Positions 34,795 to 43,932 of a stretch of DNA of 64,000 bases are shown here, piece after piece. The notes beneath the pieces are model-generated. The model had not been told where the DNA came from. It worked only from the letters and a program-made list of their open reading frames with translations, and did no database searches. How positions within the stretch are numbered: position 1 is the stretch's first letter; the number at the start of each line of letters is the position of its first letter. The DNA lies in assembly GCF_006715785.1 (NCBI RefSeq), contig NZ_VFNX01000001.1:6242001-6306000 (forward strand), given 5' to 3'. Both the position numbers and the translations under genes were made by a program. The DNA comes from Streptomyces puniciscabiei (GTDB lineage: Bacteria; Actinomycetota; Actinomycetes; Streptomycetales; Streptomycetaceae).

Positions 34795-36024
34795 TCACAG
34801 CCGGACGATGACCAGTGCCGTGTCGTCGGTGGCGCCCCCGGGCGGCAGCAGTTCCAGCAGGACGGCGTCCGCGAGGCTCTCGGGGTCCTCGTCGCGATGG
34901 CGTGCGAGGGAGTCGGCGAGCCGGGCCAGACCGGTGTCGATGTCCTCATGACGGCGCTCCACCAGGCCGTCGGTGTAGAGGACGAGGGTGGCGCCGTGGC
35001 CGTAGGTCGTGCCCGCCTCGGGTCTCGGCATGGGGTCGGGGCGGGCGTCGAGCGGCGGGTCGGTGGCCTGGTCGAGGAACTCCACCCGGCCGTCGGGGTG
35101 GACGAGGACGGGCGGCGGGTGTCCCGCACTGCTGTAGGTGATCGTGCGGCGGTCGCAGTCGATGAACGTCGTGACGGCGGTGGCCGATTCGGCGCCGTCG
35201 ACGACGTGCGCATACCGGCCCAGGACGTTCAGGGCCTCGGCCGGCCCCGCGGCGACCCGGGAGGCGGCGCTCAGTGCGCTGCGCAGCTGACCCATCACCC
35301 CGGCGGCGTCCAGGCCGTGCCCGACCACGTCGCCCACGGCCACGCCGATGCGGTTGCCGCCCACCAGGTCGACGAGGTCGTACCAGTCCCCGCAGACGTT
35401 CAGCGCGCCGACCGCGGGCCGGTAGCGCACCGCGGCGCGATGGTGGCCGACCTGCCGGCGTGCCGGAAGCATCGCCTTCTGCAGGGCGAGGGCCACCTCG
35501 CGCTCGCGGGCGTGGGCCTGGCGCAACCGCTCGTTCAGTTCCTGCAGTTCGCGGGCGCGCGTGTACAGCTCCGCCTCCAGGACGCGGGACCGGCTGCCGG
35601 TGGGGCCGCCGCGGGCCCGGATCAGCTCGGTGACCTCCTCGAGCCGGTGCACCAGCAGCACCACCTTGCCGTCCGGACCGAACACCGGGGCGTTGACAGG
35701 GCTCCAGTAGCGTTCCTCCCACTCCCCGGGCCGGTCGGGGTTCTCCACGTCGTACCGCTGCAGGGCCATGGCGTCGCGCTCGCCGGTGGCCACGACCCGG
35801 GTCAGCGAGGCGGCCAGGTTGCGCATGCCCGACGCGGCGGGGGCGTTGGGATTGTCCGGGAAGACGTCGAAGAGGTAGCGCCCCACCACCTGCTCGCGGG
35901 TGCGCCCGGCCACCCGCAGGAACTCCTCGTTGGCGTCCGCGAAGAGCAGGTCGGGTGTCAGCAGCGCCACCATGCCCGGCAGCGCCTGGAACACCCCCGC
36001 GTAGTCGATGGCCCCATCGTTCAT
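34795..36024 (-). CDS. PAS domain - SpoIIE/PP2C phosphatase
   Basis: 409 residues. A PAS sensory domain covers about 8-120 (FQALPGMVALLTPDLLFADANEEFLRVAG), a coiled segment at 125-165, and a PP2C-like SpoIIE phosphatase domain at about 175-400 (CGDWYDLVDLVGG and GDVVGHGLDAAGVM give the metal-binding Asp residues). Such phosphatases dephosphorylate anti-anti-sigma factors. It begins 69 bp after the larger SpoIIE protein upstream and may be co-transcribed. Confidence 0.93.
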   Translation of the reverse strand: MNDGAIDYAGVFQALPGMVALLTPDLLFADANEEFLRVAGRTREQVVGRYLFDVFPDNPNAPAASGMRNLAASLTRVVATGERDAMALQRYDVENPDRPGEWEERYWSPVNAPVFGPDGKVVLLVHRLEEVTELIRARGGPTGSRSRVLEAELYTRARELQELNERLRQAHAREREVALALQKAMLPARRQVGHHRAAVRYRPAVGALNVCGDWYDLVDLVGGNRIGVAVGDVVGHGLDAAGVMGQLRSALSAASRVAAGPAEALNVLGRYAHVVDGAESATAVTTFIDCDRRTITYSSAGHPPPVLVHPDGRVEFLDQATDPPLDARPDPMPRPEAGTTYGHGATLVLYTDGLVERRHEDIDTGLARLADSLARHRDEDPESLADAVLLELLPPGGATDDTALVIVRL

Positions 36025-36093
36025 GGCTACCACCCATCCGCCGGAGTTACGTCATTTTCGCACGTGATGCGATGTATGCACGCTTCGTGGGGG

Positions 36094-38571
36094 TCAGGCC
36101 GGCTGGTCCGTCGAGGACTGCTCCGCCCAGATGATCTTCCCGCCCGGGACGAAGCGGGTGCCCCACCGCTCGGCGAACTGGGAGACCAGCAGCAGCCCGC
36201 GGCCGCCCTCGTCCGTGGTGCGCGGATGGCGCAGATGCGGCGCGGTCGCGCTGCCGTCGGAGACCTCGCAGATCACGGCGGCCCGCTCCCTGATCAGCCG
36301 GAGCCGCACGGGGCCCTCCGCGTGCCGGATGGCGTTGGTGACCAGCTCGCTCACGACCAGCTCCGTGGTGAACACCAGGTCGTCCAGTCCCCACTCGCTC
36401 AGCTGCCGGGTGGCCTCCTTGCGGGCGTCGGCGACCACGGCCGGGTCGGCGGCCAGCTCCCAGTCGGCGACCCGGCCGGCGCCGAGCAGCCGGGTGCGGG
36501 CCATCAGCAGGGCCACGTCGTCGTGCGGCCGGGCCGGGACCAGCGTGTCGACCACGCTCCGGCAGCGCATGTCCAGTGTGGGGGCGCGCCGTTCCAGGGC
36601 GCGGCGAAGCCGGTCCCGGTCCGCGGCGACGGTCCCCGCACTGTCTTCGTCGTCCCTGCCGTCCGCGTGGGCCAGCAGCCCGTCGGTGTGCAGGGCCAGC
36701 GTGCTGCCCTCGGCCAGGGCCAGTTCGACCGCCTCGAAGGGCGGACCGCCCGCCCCGAGCGGCGGGCCCTGCGGCAGGTCGACGAAGCTGACGGCGCCGT
36801 CGGGCAGGACGACGGCGGGCGCGGGATGGCCCGCGGCGGCCATCGTGCACTGCCCGGTGACGGAGTCGTAGATGACGTACACGCACCCCGCCCCCACCGC
36901 CTGGACACCGGCGGCCTCCGGGTCCTCGAGCCGCAGGCCCTCCTCCCGGGCCATCCGCGCCACCAGGTCGTCGAGGTGCGCGAGGATCTCCTCGGGCGGC
37001 AGGTCGAGCGCCGCGAGGGTGCGCACGGCGGTGCGCAGCCGCCCCATGGCCGCCGCGGCGTCGATCCCGTGCCCCGGCACCTCACCCACGACCAGGGCCA
37101 CGCGCGCCCCGGACAGCGGGATGATGTCGTACCAGTCGCCGCCCAGGCCGGTCAGCTCGTCGGCAGGCCGGTAGCAGGCGGCCACCTCCACGGCGTCCTG
37201 CTCGGGCAGCCGGCGCGGCAGCAGGCTGCGCTGCAGGACCAGGGCCGCCTCCCGCTCGCGGGTGTAGCGGCGGGCGTTGTCCACGCAGACCGCCGCCCGG
37301 GACACCAGGTCCTCGGCGAGACTCAGGTCGTCCTCGTCGAACGGTTCCTGGCGGCGGCGCCGGAAGAAGGTGGTGACGCCCATCGTGACGCCCCGCGCGC
37401 GGATGGGCACGATCATCACGCTGTGCACACCGAGCTCCAGGAAGGTCGCCATCCGGCCGCCCGGGATGTCCGTCGCCCATTCCTTGGCCAGCGGGTCCAG
37501 CCGTTCCGCGCGCCAGGACCGGCCCGTGGTCAGACTGCGGATCGGGGGCGATCCGGCGAGGTAGGTGGCCACTTCGCCGATCGCGACGACGGCTTCCGGG
37601 ACGCCGGGGTGCACCGACTGGTGCCCGGCCCGCCGCAGCGGCACCTGGTCCATGTCGCTGGGCGGCTCGGGCTCGGCGCCCCGCAGCACGGACTCCAGCA
37701 GGTCCACGCAGACGAAGTCGGCGAAGCCCTGCACGCCCACGTCGGCCAGTTCCTGCGCGGTCCGCACGATGTCCAGGGTGCGGCCGATCTGCTCCCCGGC
37801 CCGGTCCAGCAGGGCCAGCCGCTGCCGGGCACGGTGCCGGTCGGTGATGTCGACGACCGTGTAGTACACGCCCATCGGGTGGCCCTGGTCGTCGTCGAGG
37901 CGGGTGAACGACATCATGTGCGCCGTCTCCCGGTGCGGCGCGGACCGCACGTGCCCCACATGCTCGAAGCCGACCACCGGCCGCCCGGTCTGCAGCACGC
38001 GCCGCATCTGCGTCTCGATGTCCGCGAAGTCGATGCCCGGCTGGATCTCCGAAAGGCGCCGCCCCAGCCGTTCGCGCGGGGAGCCGCCGCCATACCGCTC
38101 CAGGGCCTCGTTCGACCACACACACCGCAGATCGGTGTCCACGATCGCCATGCCGACGGCGGAGTCGGTCACCATCTGCTCCAGCACCTCGCGGCTCATG
38201 TCCCAGCCGCGTGCCCCGGACACGTCGGAGACGAGAACCAGCCAGTGCGGCGCCCCGCCGGGTTCCATCGCCGGGGTGATCCGCACCATCACCCGCACCG
38301 GCTGCCCGCCCTTGCGCCGCGCGGTCAGCAGCCCCGCCCAGCCGCCGTCCCGGCGGCACCGCTCGGCCAGCTCGGGCACCCGCGCGGCGTCCTCGTCGGA
38401 CAGCAGGCCGGTCACCTGGCTGCCCACCACCTCGGCGGCCGTGTACGCGAGCAGGCGCTGGGCGCCCTGCGTCCAGCTCGTCACCACGCCCTGTGCGTCG
38501 AGCAGCAGGGGCGCGGCGTCGGCCACGTCGAACCGCTGCCGGGTGACGTCCCGCTCCTCGTGAGTGCTCAC
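36094..38571 (-). CDS. PAS-PAS-GAF-SpoIIE phosphatase-HATPase fusion protein
   Basis: 825 residues from GTG 38571 (ribosome site AGAGAGG). Domains in order: PAS 1 (about 10-115), PAS 2 (about 120-245), GAF (about 255-420), SpoIIE/PP2C phosphatase (about 430-665, with GGDWYDIIPL and GEVPGHGIDAAAAM) and a C-terminal RsbW-like HATPase (about 690-820, with ELVTNAIRHAEG and DEGGRGLLLV). Phosphatase and kinase-like activities on one chain could set the phosphorylation of an anti-anti-sigma factor from both sides. It contains no membrane segment, so it senses a cytosolic signal. Confidence 0.93.
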   Translation of the reverse strand: MSTHEERDVTRQRFDVADAAPLLLDAQGVVTSWTQGAQRLLAYTAAEVVGSQVTGLLSDEDAARVPELAERCRRDGGWAGLLTARRKGGQPVRVMVRITPAMEPGGAPHWLVLVSDVSGARGWDMSREVLEQMVTDSAVGMAIVDTDLRCVWSNEALERYGGGSPRERLGRRLSEIQPGIDFADIETQMRRVLQTGRPVVGFEHVGHVRSAPHRETAHMMSFTRLDDDQGHPMGVYYTVVDITDRHRARQRLALLDRAGEQIGRTLDIVRTAQELADVGVQGFADFVCVDLLESVLRGAEPEPPSDMDQVPLRRAGHQSVHPGVPEAVVAIGEVATYLAGSPPIRSLTTGRSWRAERLDPLAKEWATDIPGGRMATFLELGVHSVMIVPIRARGVTMGVTTFFRRRRQEPFDEDDLSLAEDLVSRAAVCVDNARRYTREREAALVLQRSLLPRRLPEQDAVEVAACYRPADELTGLGGDWYDIIPLSGARVALVVGEVPGHGIDAAAAMGRLRTAVRTLAALDLPPEEILAHLDDLVARMAREEGLRLEDPEAAGVQAVGAGCVYVIYDSVTGQCTMAAAGHPAPAVVLPDGAVSFVDLPQGPPLGAGGPPFEAVELALAEGSTLALHTDGLLAHADGRDDEDSAGTVAADRDRLRRALERRAPTLDMRCRSVVDTLVPARPHDDVALLMARTRLLGAGRVADWELAADPAVVADARKEATRQLSEWGLDDLVFTTELVVSELVTNAIRHAEGPVRLRLIRERAAVICEVSDGSATAPHLRHPRTTDEGGRGLLLVSQFAERWGTRFVPGGKIIWAEQSSTDQPA

Positions 38572-38691
38572 GGCCGACCTCTCTGTAGCTGAGAGTGGTC
38601 TACCCCCCCTTGGCTCAATCTTCACTCTGCGGGCAAACGAACGGTCGGTGTGGGCGACCTGCGGGCCGCCCATTGGCCGCCCACACCGGGG

Positions 38692-39912
38692 TCACGAACC
38701 CAGGACCTTCTCCAGCGCCGCCAGCGCGGAGCGCAGTTCCTCCGCCGTGATGGTCAGCGGGGGTGCGAGCCGGATCGTGGAACCATGGGTGTCCTTCACC
38801 AGGACTCCTTCCCGCATCAGCCGCTCGCTGACCTCACGGCCGGTGCCGATCGCCGGGTCGATGTCGACGCCCGCCCACAGGCCACGGGAGCGGAAGCCGA
38901 CCACGCCCCGGCCGGCCAGCTCGGTCAGCCCGTCCCGCAGGACCACGCCCAGCTCGGCGGCCCGGCGCTGGAACTCACCGCCCTCCAGCAGCTCGACCAC
39001 GGCCGTGCCGACCGCCGCGGCAAGCGGGTTGCCGCCGAACGTGGAGCCGTGCTCACCCGGGTGCAGCACACCCAGCACCTCGCGCCGGGCCACCACCGCC
39101 GACACCGGCACGATCCCGCCGCCCAGCGCCTTGCCGAGCAGCAGCATGTCCGGCACGACGGCCTCGTGCTCCACGGCGAAGGTGCGGCCGGTGCGGCCGA
39201 GGCCGGACTGGATCTCGTCCGCGATGAACAGACAGCCCTTGCGGCGGGTCAGCTCCCGCACCCCGGCGAGATAGCCCTCGCTCGGGATGATCACGCCCGC
39301 CTCGCCCTGGACGGGCTCGATCAGCACGGCCGCCGTGGTCTCGTCGACGGCCTCCTCCAGCGCGGCCAGGTCGTCGTACGGCACGATCCGGAAGCCGGGC
39401 GTGAACGGGCCGAAGCCCGCCCGGGCGGTCTCGTCGGTGGAGAAGCTGACGATGGTCGTCGTACGGCCGTGGAAGTTCTCCGCCGCGACCACGATCGTCG
39501 CCCGGTCGGCGGGGACGCCCTTCACGTCGTACGCCCACTTGCGGGCGACCTTGATGCCGCTCTCCACCGCCTCCGCGCCGGTGTTCATCGGCAGCACCAT
39601 GTCCAGGCCGGTCAGCGCCGCGAGCCGCTCGGCGAAGGAGGCGAGCCGGTCGTTGTGGAAGGCGCGGGAGGTCAGCGTCAGCTGGTCGAGCTGGCGGTGC
39701 GCGGCCTCGATCAGCGCGGGGTGCCGATGGCCGAAGTTCAGGGCGGAATAGCCGGCGAGCATGTCGAGGTAGCGGCGGCCCTCGACATCCTCCACCCAGG
39801 TGCCCTCGGCCCGGGCGACCACCACCGGCAGCGGGTGGTAGTTGTGCGCGAGGACCGGCTCCTCCGCACGGATCAGGTCGTCGGACGTACGGGTGCGCGC
39901 GGGTGCGGTCAT
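38692..39912 (-). CDS. rocD: Ornithine-oxo-acid transaminase
   Basis: 406-residue class III PLP aminotransferase converting ornithine to glutamate semialdehyde. Motifs: NYHPLPVVVARAEG, MNTGAEAVESGIKVARKWAY, FIADEIQSGLGRTG and LLLGKALGGGIVPVSAV (PLP Lys), [18 protein letters not shown] 39912 overlaps the ddaH stop (ATGA). With ddaH it forms an arginine-derivative catabolic pair feeding glutamate. Confidence 0.95.
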   Translation of the reverse strand: MTAPARTRTSDDLIRAEEPVLAHNYHPLPVVVARAEGTWVEDVEGRRYLDMLAGYSALNFGHRHPALIEAAHRQLDQLTLTSRAFHNDRLASFAERLAALTGLDMVLPMNTGAEAVESGIKVARKWAYDVKGVPADRATIVVAAENFHGRTTTIVSFSTDETARAGFGPFTPGFRIVPYDDLAALEEAVDETTAAVLIEPVQGEAGVIIPSEGYLAGVRELTRRKGCLFIADEIQSGLGRTGRTFAVEHEAVVPDMLLLGKALGGGIVPVSAVVARREVLGVLHPGEHGSTFGGNPLAAAVGTAVVELLEGGEFQRRAAELGVVLRDGLTELAGRGVVGFRSRGLWAGVDIDPAIGTGREVSERLMREGVLVKDTHGSTIRLAPPLTITAEELRSALAALEKVLGS

Positions 39913-40721
39913 GAGCGGATCTCCTGGGTGCAGCACTTGATGCCGCCGCCTGCCTTGTGGAACTCGGACAGATCGACGGGGACGGGGGTGTAACCGTGGC
40001 CGGTGAGACGCTCGGCGAGCGCCTCCGCCTGCGGGGCGATGAATACGTGCCGGCCGTCGGAGACGGAGTTCAGGCCGAACGCCATCGCGTCGTCGCGGGT
40101 GGCGAGCACCGCGTCCGGGTACAGCCGGCGCAGCACCTCGCGGCTGCCGGCCGAGAACGCCTCGGGGTAGTAGCAGATGTTGTCGTCGTCGAGGACGAAC
40201 AGCGCGGTGTCCAGGTGGTAGAAGTACGAGTCCACCAGGGTCAGGCCGATCACCGGGTGACCGAGGAACTCCTGCGCCTCCCGGTGCGCCTCGCGGGTGG
40301 TGCGGAACCCGGTGCCGGCGAGCACGTACCGGCCCGTCCACACCAGGTCGCCCTCGCCCTCGGCCACCGACTCCGGGCGGTACACGTCGTAGCCGGCGGC
40401 CTTGAACCAGGTGTCGTAGTGCAGCGACTCCGGGCGCCGCTCGGGTGCGTGGAAGAGGGAGCCGAAGACGCGGCCGCCGACCACGAACGCCGCGTTGGCG
40501 GCGAAGACCATGTCGGGCAGGCCGGGGACCGGCTCGACCGACTCGACGGTGTGACCGTGGTCGCGGTAGGTGCGGATCAGCGTCTGCCACTGTTCCCGGG
40601 CGAGGTCCACGTCGACCGGCTTGTCGGGGTGCATCCAGGGGTTGATCGCGTACCGCACGGCGAAGTGTCTGGGTTCGCAGACGAGAAAGCGCCGAGGACG
40701 CTGTACACGGCTATCGGACAC
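39909..40721 (-). CDS. ddaH: Dimethylarginine dimethylaminohydrolase-like amidinohydrolase
   Basis: 270 residues of the pentein (amidinotransferase) fold. Catalytic H169 in FYHLDTAL and Cys263/264 in KCCTQEI are visible; the PDMVFAANAAFV segment binds the guanidino substrate in DDAH-type enzymes. It converts methylated arginine (or possibly arginine) to citrulline plus an amine. The substrate in Streptomyces is not settled; pairing with rocD suggests arginine or ornithine-related flux. Begins 151 bp from the Lrp gene, same strand. Confidence 0.92.
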   Translation of the reverse strand: MSDSRVQRPRRFLVCEPRHFAVRYAINPWMHPDKPVDVDLAREQWQTLIRTYRDHGHTVESVEPVPGLPDMVFAANAAFVVGGRVFGSLFHAPERRPESLHYDTWFKAAGYDVYRPESVAEGEGDLVWTGRYVLAGTGFRTTREAHREAQEFLGHPVIGLTLVDSYFYHLDTALFVLDDDNICYYPEAFSAGSREVLRRLYPDAVLATRDDAMAFGLNSVSDGRHVFIAPQAEALAERLTGHGYTPVPVDLSEFHKAGGGIKCCTQEIRS

Positions 40722-40794
40722 AGAGGGTTTCCTCCGCTTTGCTGTGTGTCACTGGGGGTGCACACCACGGTAGAAAGGGAGGCAGACGGCCGAC

Positions 40795-40835
40795 AAGAAA
40801 AGAAAGCTGCGTAGATGCGCAGCATCGCTGCGTCT
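40795..40835. promoter_or_regulatory. Three-half-site operator candidate upstream of ddaH-rocD
   Basis: GCTGCG-TAGATG-CGCAGC (40806-40823) is a perfect 6-bp arm repeat; GCTGCGT follows at 40827-40833, giving a third half-site in the orientation of the first. It is about 90-110 bp upstream of the ddaH start and about 50 bp after the Lrp stop. Lrp-type proteins often bind arrays of half-sites, so autoregulation or control of ddaH-rocD by the adjacent Lrp is plausible. Confidence 0.6.
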
Positions 40836-40872
40836 TTTGCGGGCATCACGCACTGGTCCTGCGCATACTTCG

Positions 40873-41358
40873 TCACTCGGGGGCCGCGTGGGTCGCACCC
40901 GCTTCCGGGCTTTCCGGGAGGAGATGGGACAGAACCATCACGCTGATCGTCTTCCGGATGAACGGCTCGACCCGGATCCGCTCCAGCACCTCCTCGAAGT
41001 GCTCCACGTCCCGCGCCCGCACGTGCAGCAACGCGTCGGCGCCGCCGGTGACCGTCATGGCCGCCGTGATCTCCGGATGGTTGCGCACGACCTCGGCCAG
41101 CCTGCGGGGCGGGGCCGCGCCCTCGCAGTAGACCTCGACGTACGCCTCGGTGCGCCAGCCGAGCGCCGAGGGCTTCACCGTCGCCGTGAACCCGGTGATC
41201 ACCCCGGTCTCCCGGAGCCGGTCCACGCGCCGCTTGACGGCGGTCGCGGACAGCCCGACGCCCGCACCGATCTCGGCGAAGCTGGTCCGGGCGTTCGCCA
41301 TCAACGCGGTGATGATCTGGCGGTCGAGGTCGTCGAAGGAGGTCGTCCTGCTGTTCAT
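40873..41358 (-). CDS. Lrp/AsnC-family regulator
   Basis: 161 residues. The N-terminal helix-turn-helix spans about 10-60 (DLDRQIITALMANARTSFAEIG and LSATAVKRRVDRLRE), followed by the RAM ligand-binding domain (about 75-150, TGGADALLHVRARDVEHFEEVLER). Lrp relatives sense amino acids. Positioned just upstream of ddaH-rocD on the same strand, it probably senses arginine or ornithine and controls those genes. Confidence 0.95.
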   Translation of the reverse strand: MNSRTTSFDDLDRQIITALMANARTSFAEIGAGVGLSATAVKRRVDRLRETGVITGFTATVKPSALGWRTEAYVEVYCEGAAPPRRLAEVVRNHPEITAAMTVTGGADALLHVRARDVEHFEEVLERIRVEPFIRKTISVMVLSHLLPESPEAGATHAAPE

Positions 41359-41394
41359 GCGGGCACTGTAGTCAGCCCCGCCCGGCGGCCGCCC

Positions 41395-41562
41395 TCACGA
41401 CTGCGTGACGACCATGGCGAGCGTCAGCAGCCCCAGCACCACCCATCCGAACCACAGCCAGCCGTTGCTGCCGAGCGCGACCGTGTAGGCGGTGACGACG
41501 ACGAGCCCGCCGACCGTGAGAGCCCCCATCGCCTTGGTGGAACCGTTCGTGGAACCGGGCAT
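41395..41562 (-). CDS. Small two-helix membrane protein
   Basis: 55 residues from ATG 41562, preceded by GAGGAGG. Two hydrophobic helices (about residues 12-30 and 33-52: ALTVGGLVVVTAYTVAL and WLWFGWVVLGLLTLAMVV) with a short polar N-terminus. No family recognised. Located between the Lrp gene and the CtaG-like gene on the same strand, 88 bp before the CtaG stop; it may be expressed alone. Function unknown. Confidence 0.75.
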   Translation of the reverse strand: MPGSTNGSTKAMGALTVGGLVVVTAYTVALGSNGWLWFGWVVLGLLTLAMVVTQS

Positions 41563-41650
41563 CGCGACACCCTCCTCATGGTCCGTCCTGACCATGGTGC
41601 CCCGATTCCCGCCCGGACGGGACGGCTCCGCCCCAGCTCTCGCGTGCGGC

Positions 41651-42601
41651 TCAGCCCTCGCGGGCGTTCAGCGAGGCCAGGTAGGCGTTGTACGCCTCCA
41701 GCTCCTTGTCGCCGTCGCGGTCCGCGGCCCGGTCCTCGCGCTTGGCCTGCCGCTGCTCGGAGCGGTACCACTGGAACAGCAGCGCGATCAGCACCAGCAC
41801 CGACGGGATCTCGCTGAACGCCCAGGCGATGCCGCCGGCCGCGTTCTGGTCGGACAGCGCGTCGATACCGAGGGAGGCCGGCGGGTGCCGGAAGGTGTCC
41901 ACCATCGGCGACGTCGCCATCATCAGGGCGATGCCGAAGAACGCGTGGAACGGCATGCCCGCGAACAGCTCCAGCATCCGCATCAGGTGCCCCGGCCGGT
42001 GCGGGCCCGGGTCGACACCGATGATCGGCCAGAAGAACACCACGCCGACCGCGAGGAAGTGCACCATCATCGCGAGATGCCCGGCCTTGGAGCCCATCAG
42101 GGAGTCGAAGATCGGGGTGAAGTACAGCGCGTACAGGCTCGCGATGAACAGCGGGATGGTGAACGCCGGGTGCGTGATGATCCGCATGTACCGGCTGTGC
42201 AGCAGCGCCAGCAGCAGCTCCCGCGGCCCCCTGCGGCCCCGGCCGGCGGTCGGCAGCGCCCGCAGCGCCAGCGTCACCGGCGCGCCGAGCAGGATCAGGA
42301 TCGGCGACAGCATGCTGATCACCATGTGCTGCACCATGTGCACGCTGAACATCACCATGCCGTAGTCGTTCAGCCTGGTGCACATCATCAGGGCGACGGT
42401 CAGCACACCGACGACGTACGACACCGTACGGCCGGCCGGCCACGCGTCCCCGCGCCGCCGCAGCCGTACGACACCCCAGCCGTAGAGCCCCAGCCCGAGC
42501 AGGCAGGCGACGAGGAAGAACGGATCAGCGGACCACTCCAGCCCCCGTCCCAGCGTGAACGGCGGCAGATCCATCATCATGCCGTGCCCGCTGTGGTCCA
42601 T
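41651..42601 (-). CDS. CtaG-family cytochrome oxidase assembly protein
   Basis: 316-residue integral membrane protein of the caa3_CtaG family with about seven hydrophobic segments. Met/His-rich parts, including the N-terminal HSGHGMMMD and HMVQHMVISMLSPI, fit copper delivery to cytochrome oxidase. A charged C-terminal tail (RSEQRQAKREDRAADRDGD) lies in the cytoplasm. ATG 42601 (MDHSGHGMMM) is chosen. Single gene upstream of the small membrane protein. Confidence 0.9.
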   Translation of the reverse strand: MDHSGHGMMMDLPPFTLGRGLEWSADPFFLVACLLGLGLYGWGVVRLRRRGDAWPAGRTVSYVVGVLTVALMMCTRLNDYGMVMFSVHMVQHMVISMLSPILILLGAPVTLALRALPTAGRGRRGPRELLLALLHSRYMRIITHPAFTIPLFIASLYALYFTPIFDSLMGSKAGHLAMMVHFLAVGVVFFWPIIGVDPGPHRPGHLMRMLELFAGMPFHAFFGIALMMATSPMVDTFRHPPASLGIDALSDQNAAGGIAWAFSEIPSVLVLIALLFQWYRSEQRQAKREDRAADRDGDKELEAYNAYLASLNAREG

Positions 42602-42704
42602 CCGGCGGCTCCTGATTCGTGGGGGTTGTGCGAGTTGTCCGCCCCCAAGAGTAGAACCGCCCCCGGTCACGGCTGTGACGGGGGGCGGGTTGTTCCCGGG
42701 TGAA

Positions 42705-43730
42705 CTACAGCACGCACTCCGCCTCGTCGTACCGCTCCACCGGAACCGTCTTCAGGGTCTCGACCGCCTCGGCCAGCGACACCATCACGATGTCCGTCCC
42801 GCGCAGCGCCGTCATCCGGCCGAACTCGCCCCGGTGCACGGCCTCCACCGCGTGCCAGCCGAAACGGGTCGCCAGTACGCGGTCGTACGCCGTCGGCGTG
42901 CCACCCCGCTGCACATGACCCAGGATCACCGGCCGCGCCTCCTTGCCGAGGCGCTGCTCCAGCTCGACCGACAGCTGCCGGGCGATCCCCGCGAAGCGCT
43001 CGTGGCCGTAGATGTCCTTGCCGCCCTCGTCGAAGTCCATGGTGCCGGGCTTCGGCTTGGCGCCCTCGGCCGCGACCACGATGGCGAACCGCTTGCCCGC
43101 CTCGAACCGCTCGCCGACCTTCCTCGTCAACTCGTCGATGTCGAAGGGCCGTTCCGGGACGACGATGGCGTGGGCGCCGGCCGCCATGCCGGAGTGCAGC
43201 GCGATCCAGCCGGTGTGCCGGCCCATGACCTCCACGATCAGCACGCGCTGGTGCGACTCGGCGGTCGTCTTCAGCCGGTCCAGGGCCTCCGTCGCCACGG
43301 TGACGGCCGTGTCGAAGCCGAAGGTGACGTCCGTGACGGCGATGTCGTTGTCGATGGTCTTGGGCACGCCCACGATCGGCAGCCCGTTGTCGGACAGCAG
43401 CCGGGCCGCCTTCAGCGTGCCCTCACCGCCGATCGGGATGATCGCGTCGAGGCCGAGTTCCGCGACATGGCCCTTGGCCCGCTCCACACCGTCCCGCAGA
43501 TGCTCCGGGCGGACCCGGGAGGAGCCGAGGATGGTGCCGCCACGGGCGAGGATGCCGCCCACGGCGTCGAGGTCGAGCTTGAGGTAGTCGCACTCCAGGA
43601 GGCCCTTCCAGCCGTCCCGGAAACCGATGACCTCGTCGCCGTGGTCGGCGACGGCACGGTGCACGACGGACCGGATGACGGCGTTCAGGCCGGGGCAGTC
43701 GCCGCCGGACGTGAGGACACCAATGCGCAT
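42705..43730 (-). CDS. pfkA: 6-phosphofructokinase, ATP type
   Basis: 341 residues. SGGDCPGLN at 8-16 binds the phosphate loop; GGEGT gives Gly104 and PKTIDND gives Lys124, the combination known for the ATP-dependent Streptomyces enzyme (PPi enzymes carry Asp104 and Lys124). The catalytic segment MGRHTGWIALHS follows. Controls glycolysis by phosphorylating fructose 6-phosphate. Probably monocistronic; a hairpin separates it from gatD. Confidence 0.96.
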   Translation of the reverse strand: MRIGVLTSGGDCPGLNAVIRSVVHRAVADHGDEVIGFRDGWKGLLECDYLKLDLDAVGGILARGGTILGSSRVRPEHLRDGVERAKGHVAELGLDAIIPIGGEGTLKAARLLSDNGLPIVGVPKTIDNDIAVTDVTFGFDTAVTVATEALDRLKTTAESHQRVLIVEVMGRHTGWIALHSGMAAGAHAIVVPERPFDIDELTRKVGERFEAGKRFAIVVAAEGAKPKPGTMDFDEGGKDIYGHERFAGIARQLSVELEQRLGKEARPVILGHVQRGGTPTAYDRVLATRFGWHAVEAVHRGEFGRMTALRGTDIVMVSLAEAVETLKTVPVERYDEAECVL

Positions 43731-43826
43731 AGCCCGAAATACCTTCTCAACGTGGGCCGGGTAAACCGGACCACGTTGTCCGGCGGATTCCCGGCCACCC
43801 TACCGGCGTGAGGGGGTGGCTCCGTA

Positions 43827-43855
43827 GCGGGCGTCCGCCTGCTGGACGCGCCCGC
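43827..43855 (-). terminator. Imperfect hairpin downstream of murT-gatD
   Basis: GCGGGCGTCC-GCCTGCT-GGACGCGCCCGC: about 10 paired bases with a 2-base bulge. It is 78 bp past the gatD stop and about 95 bp upstream of pfkA on the minus strand, a natural end for the murT-gatD transcript. Confidence 0.6.
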
Positions 43856-43932
43856 ACATGTGAGCGGACGGTCTGTCAGGCGGGCCCGCCGAGAGCGTGC
43901 CGGAAGGCGCTGGACTCTCGCTGAAACGGCGC

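Noticed and set aside
34759..38592. 1277-residue plus-strand frame over the SpoIIE phosphatases
   Set aside because: Antisense to two confidently assigned genes; its composition is that of a reversed GC-rich gene.
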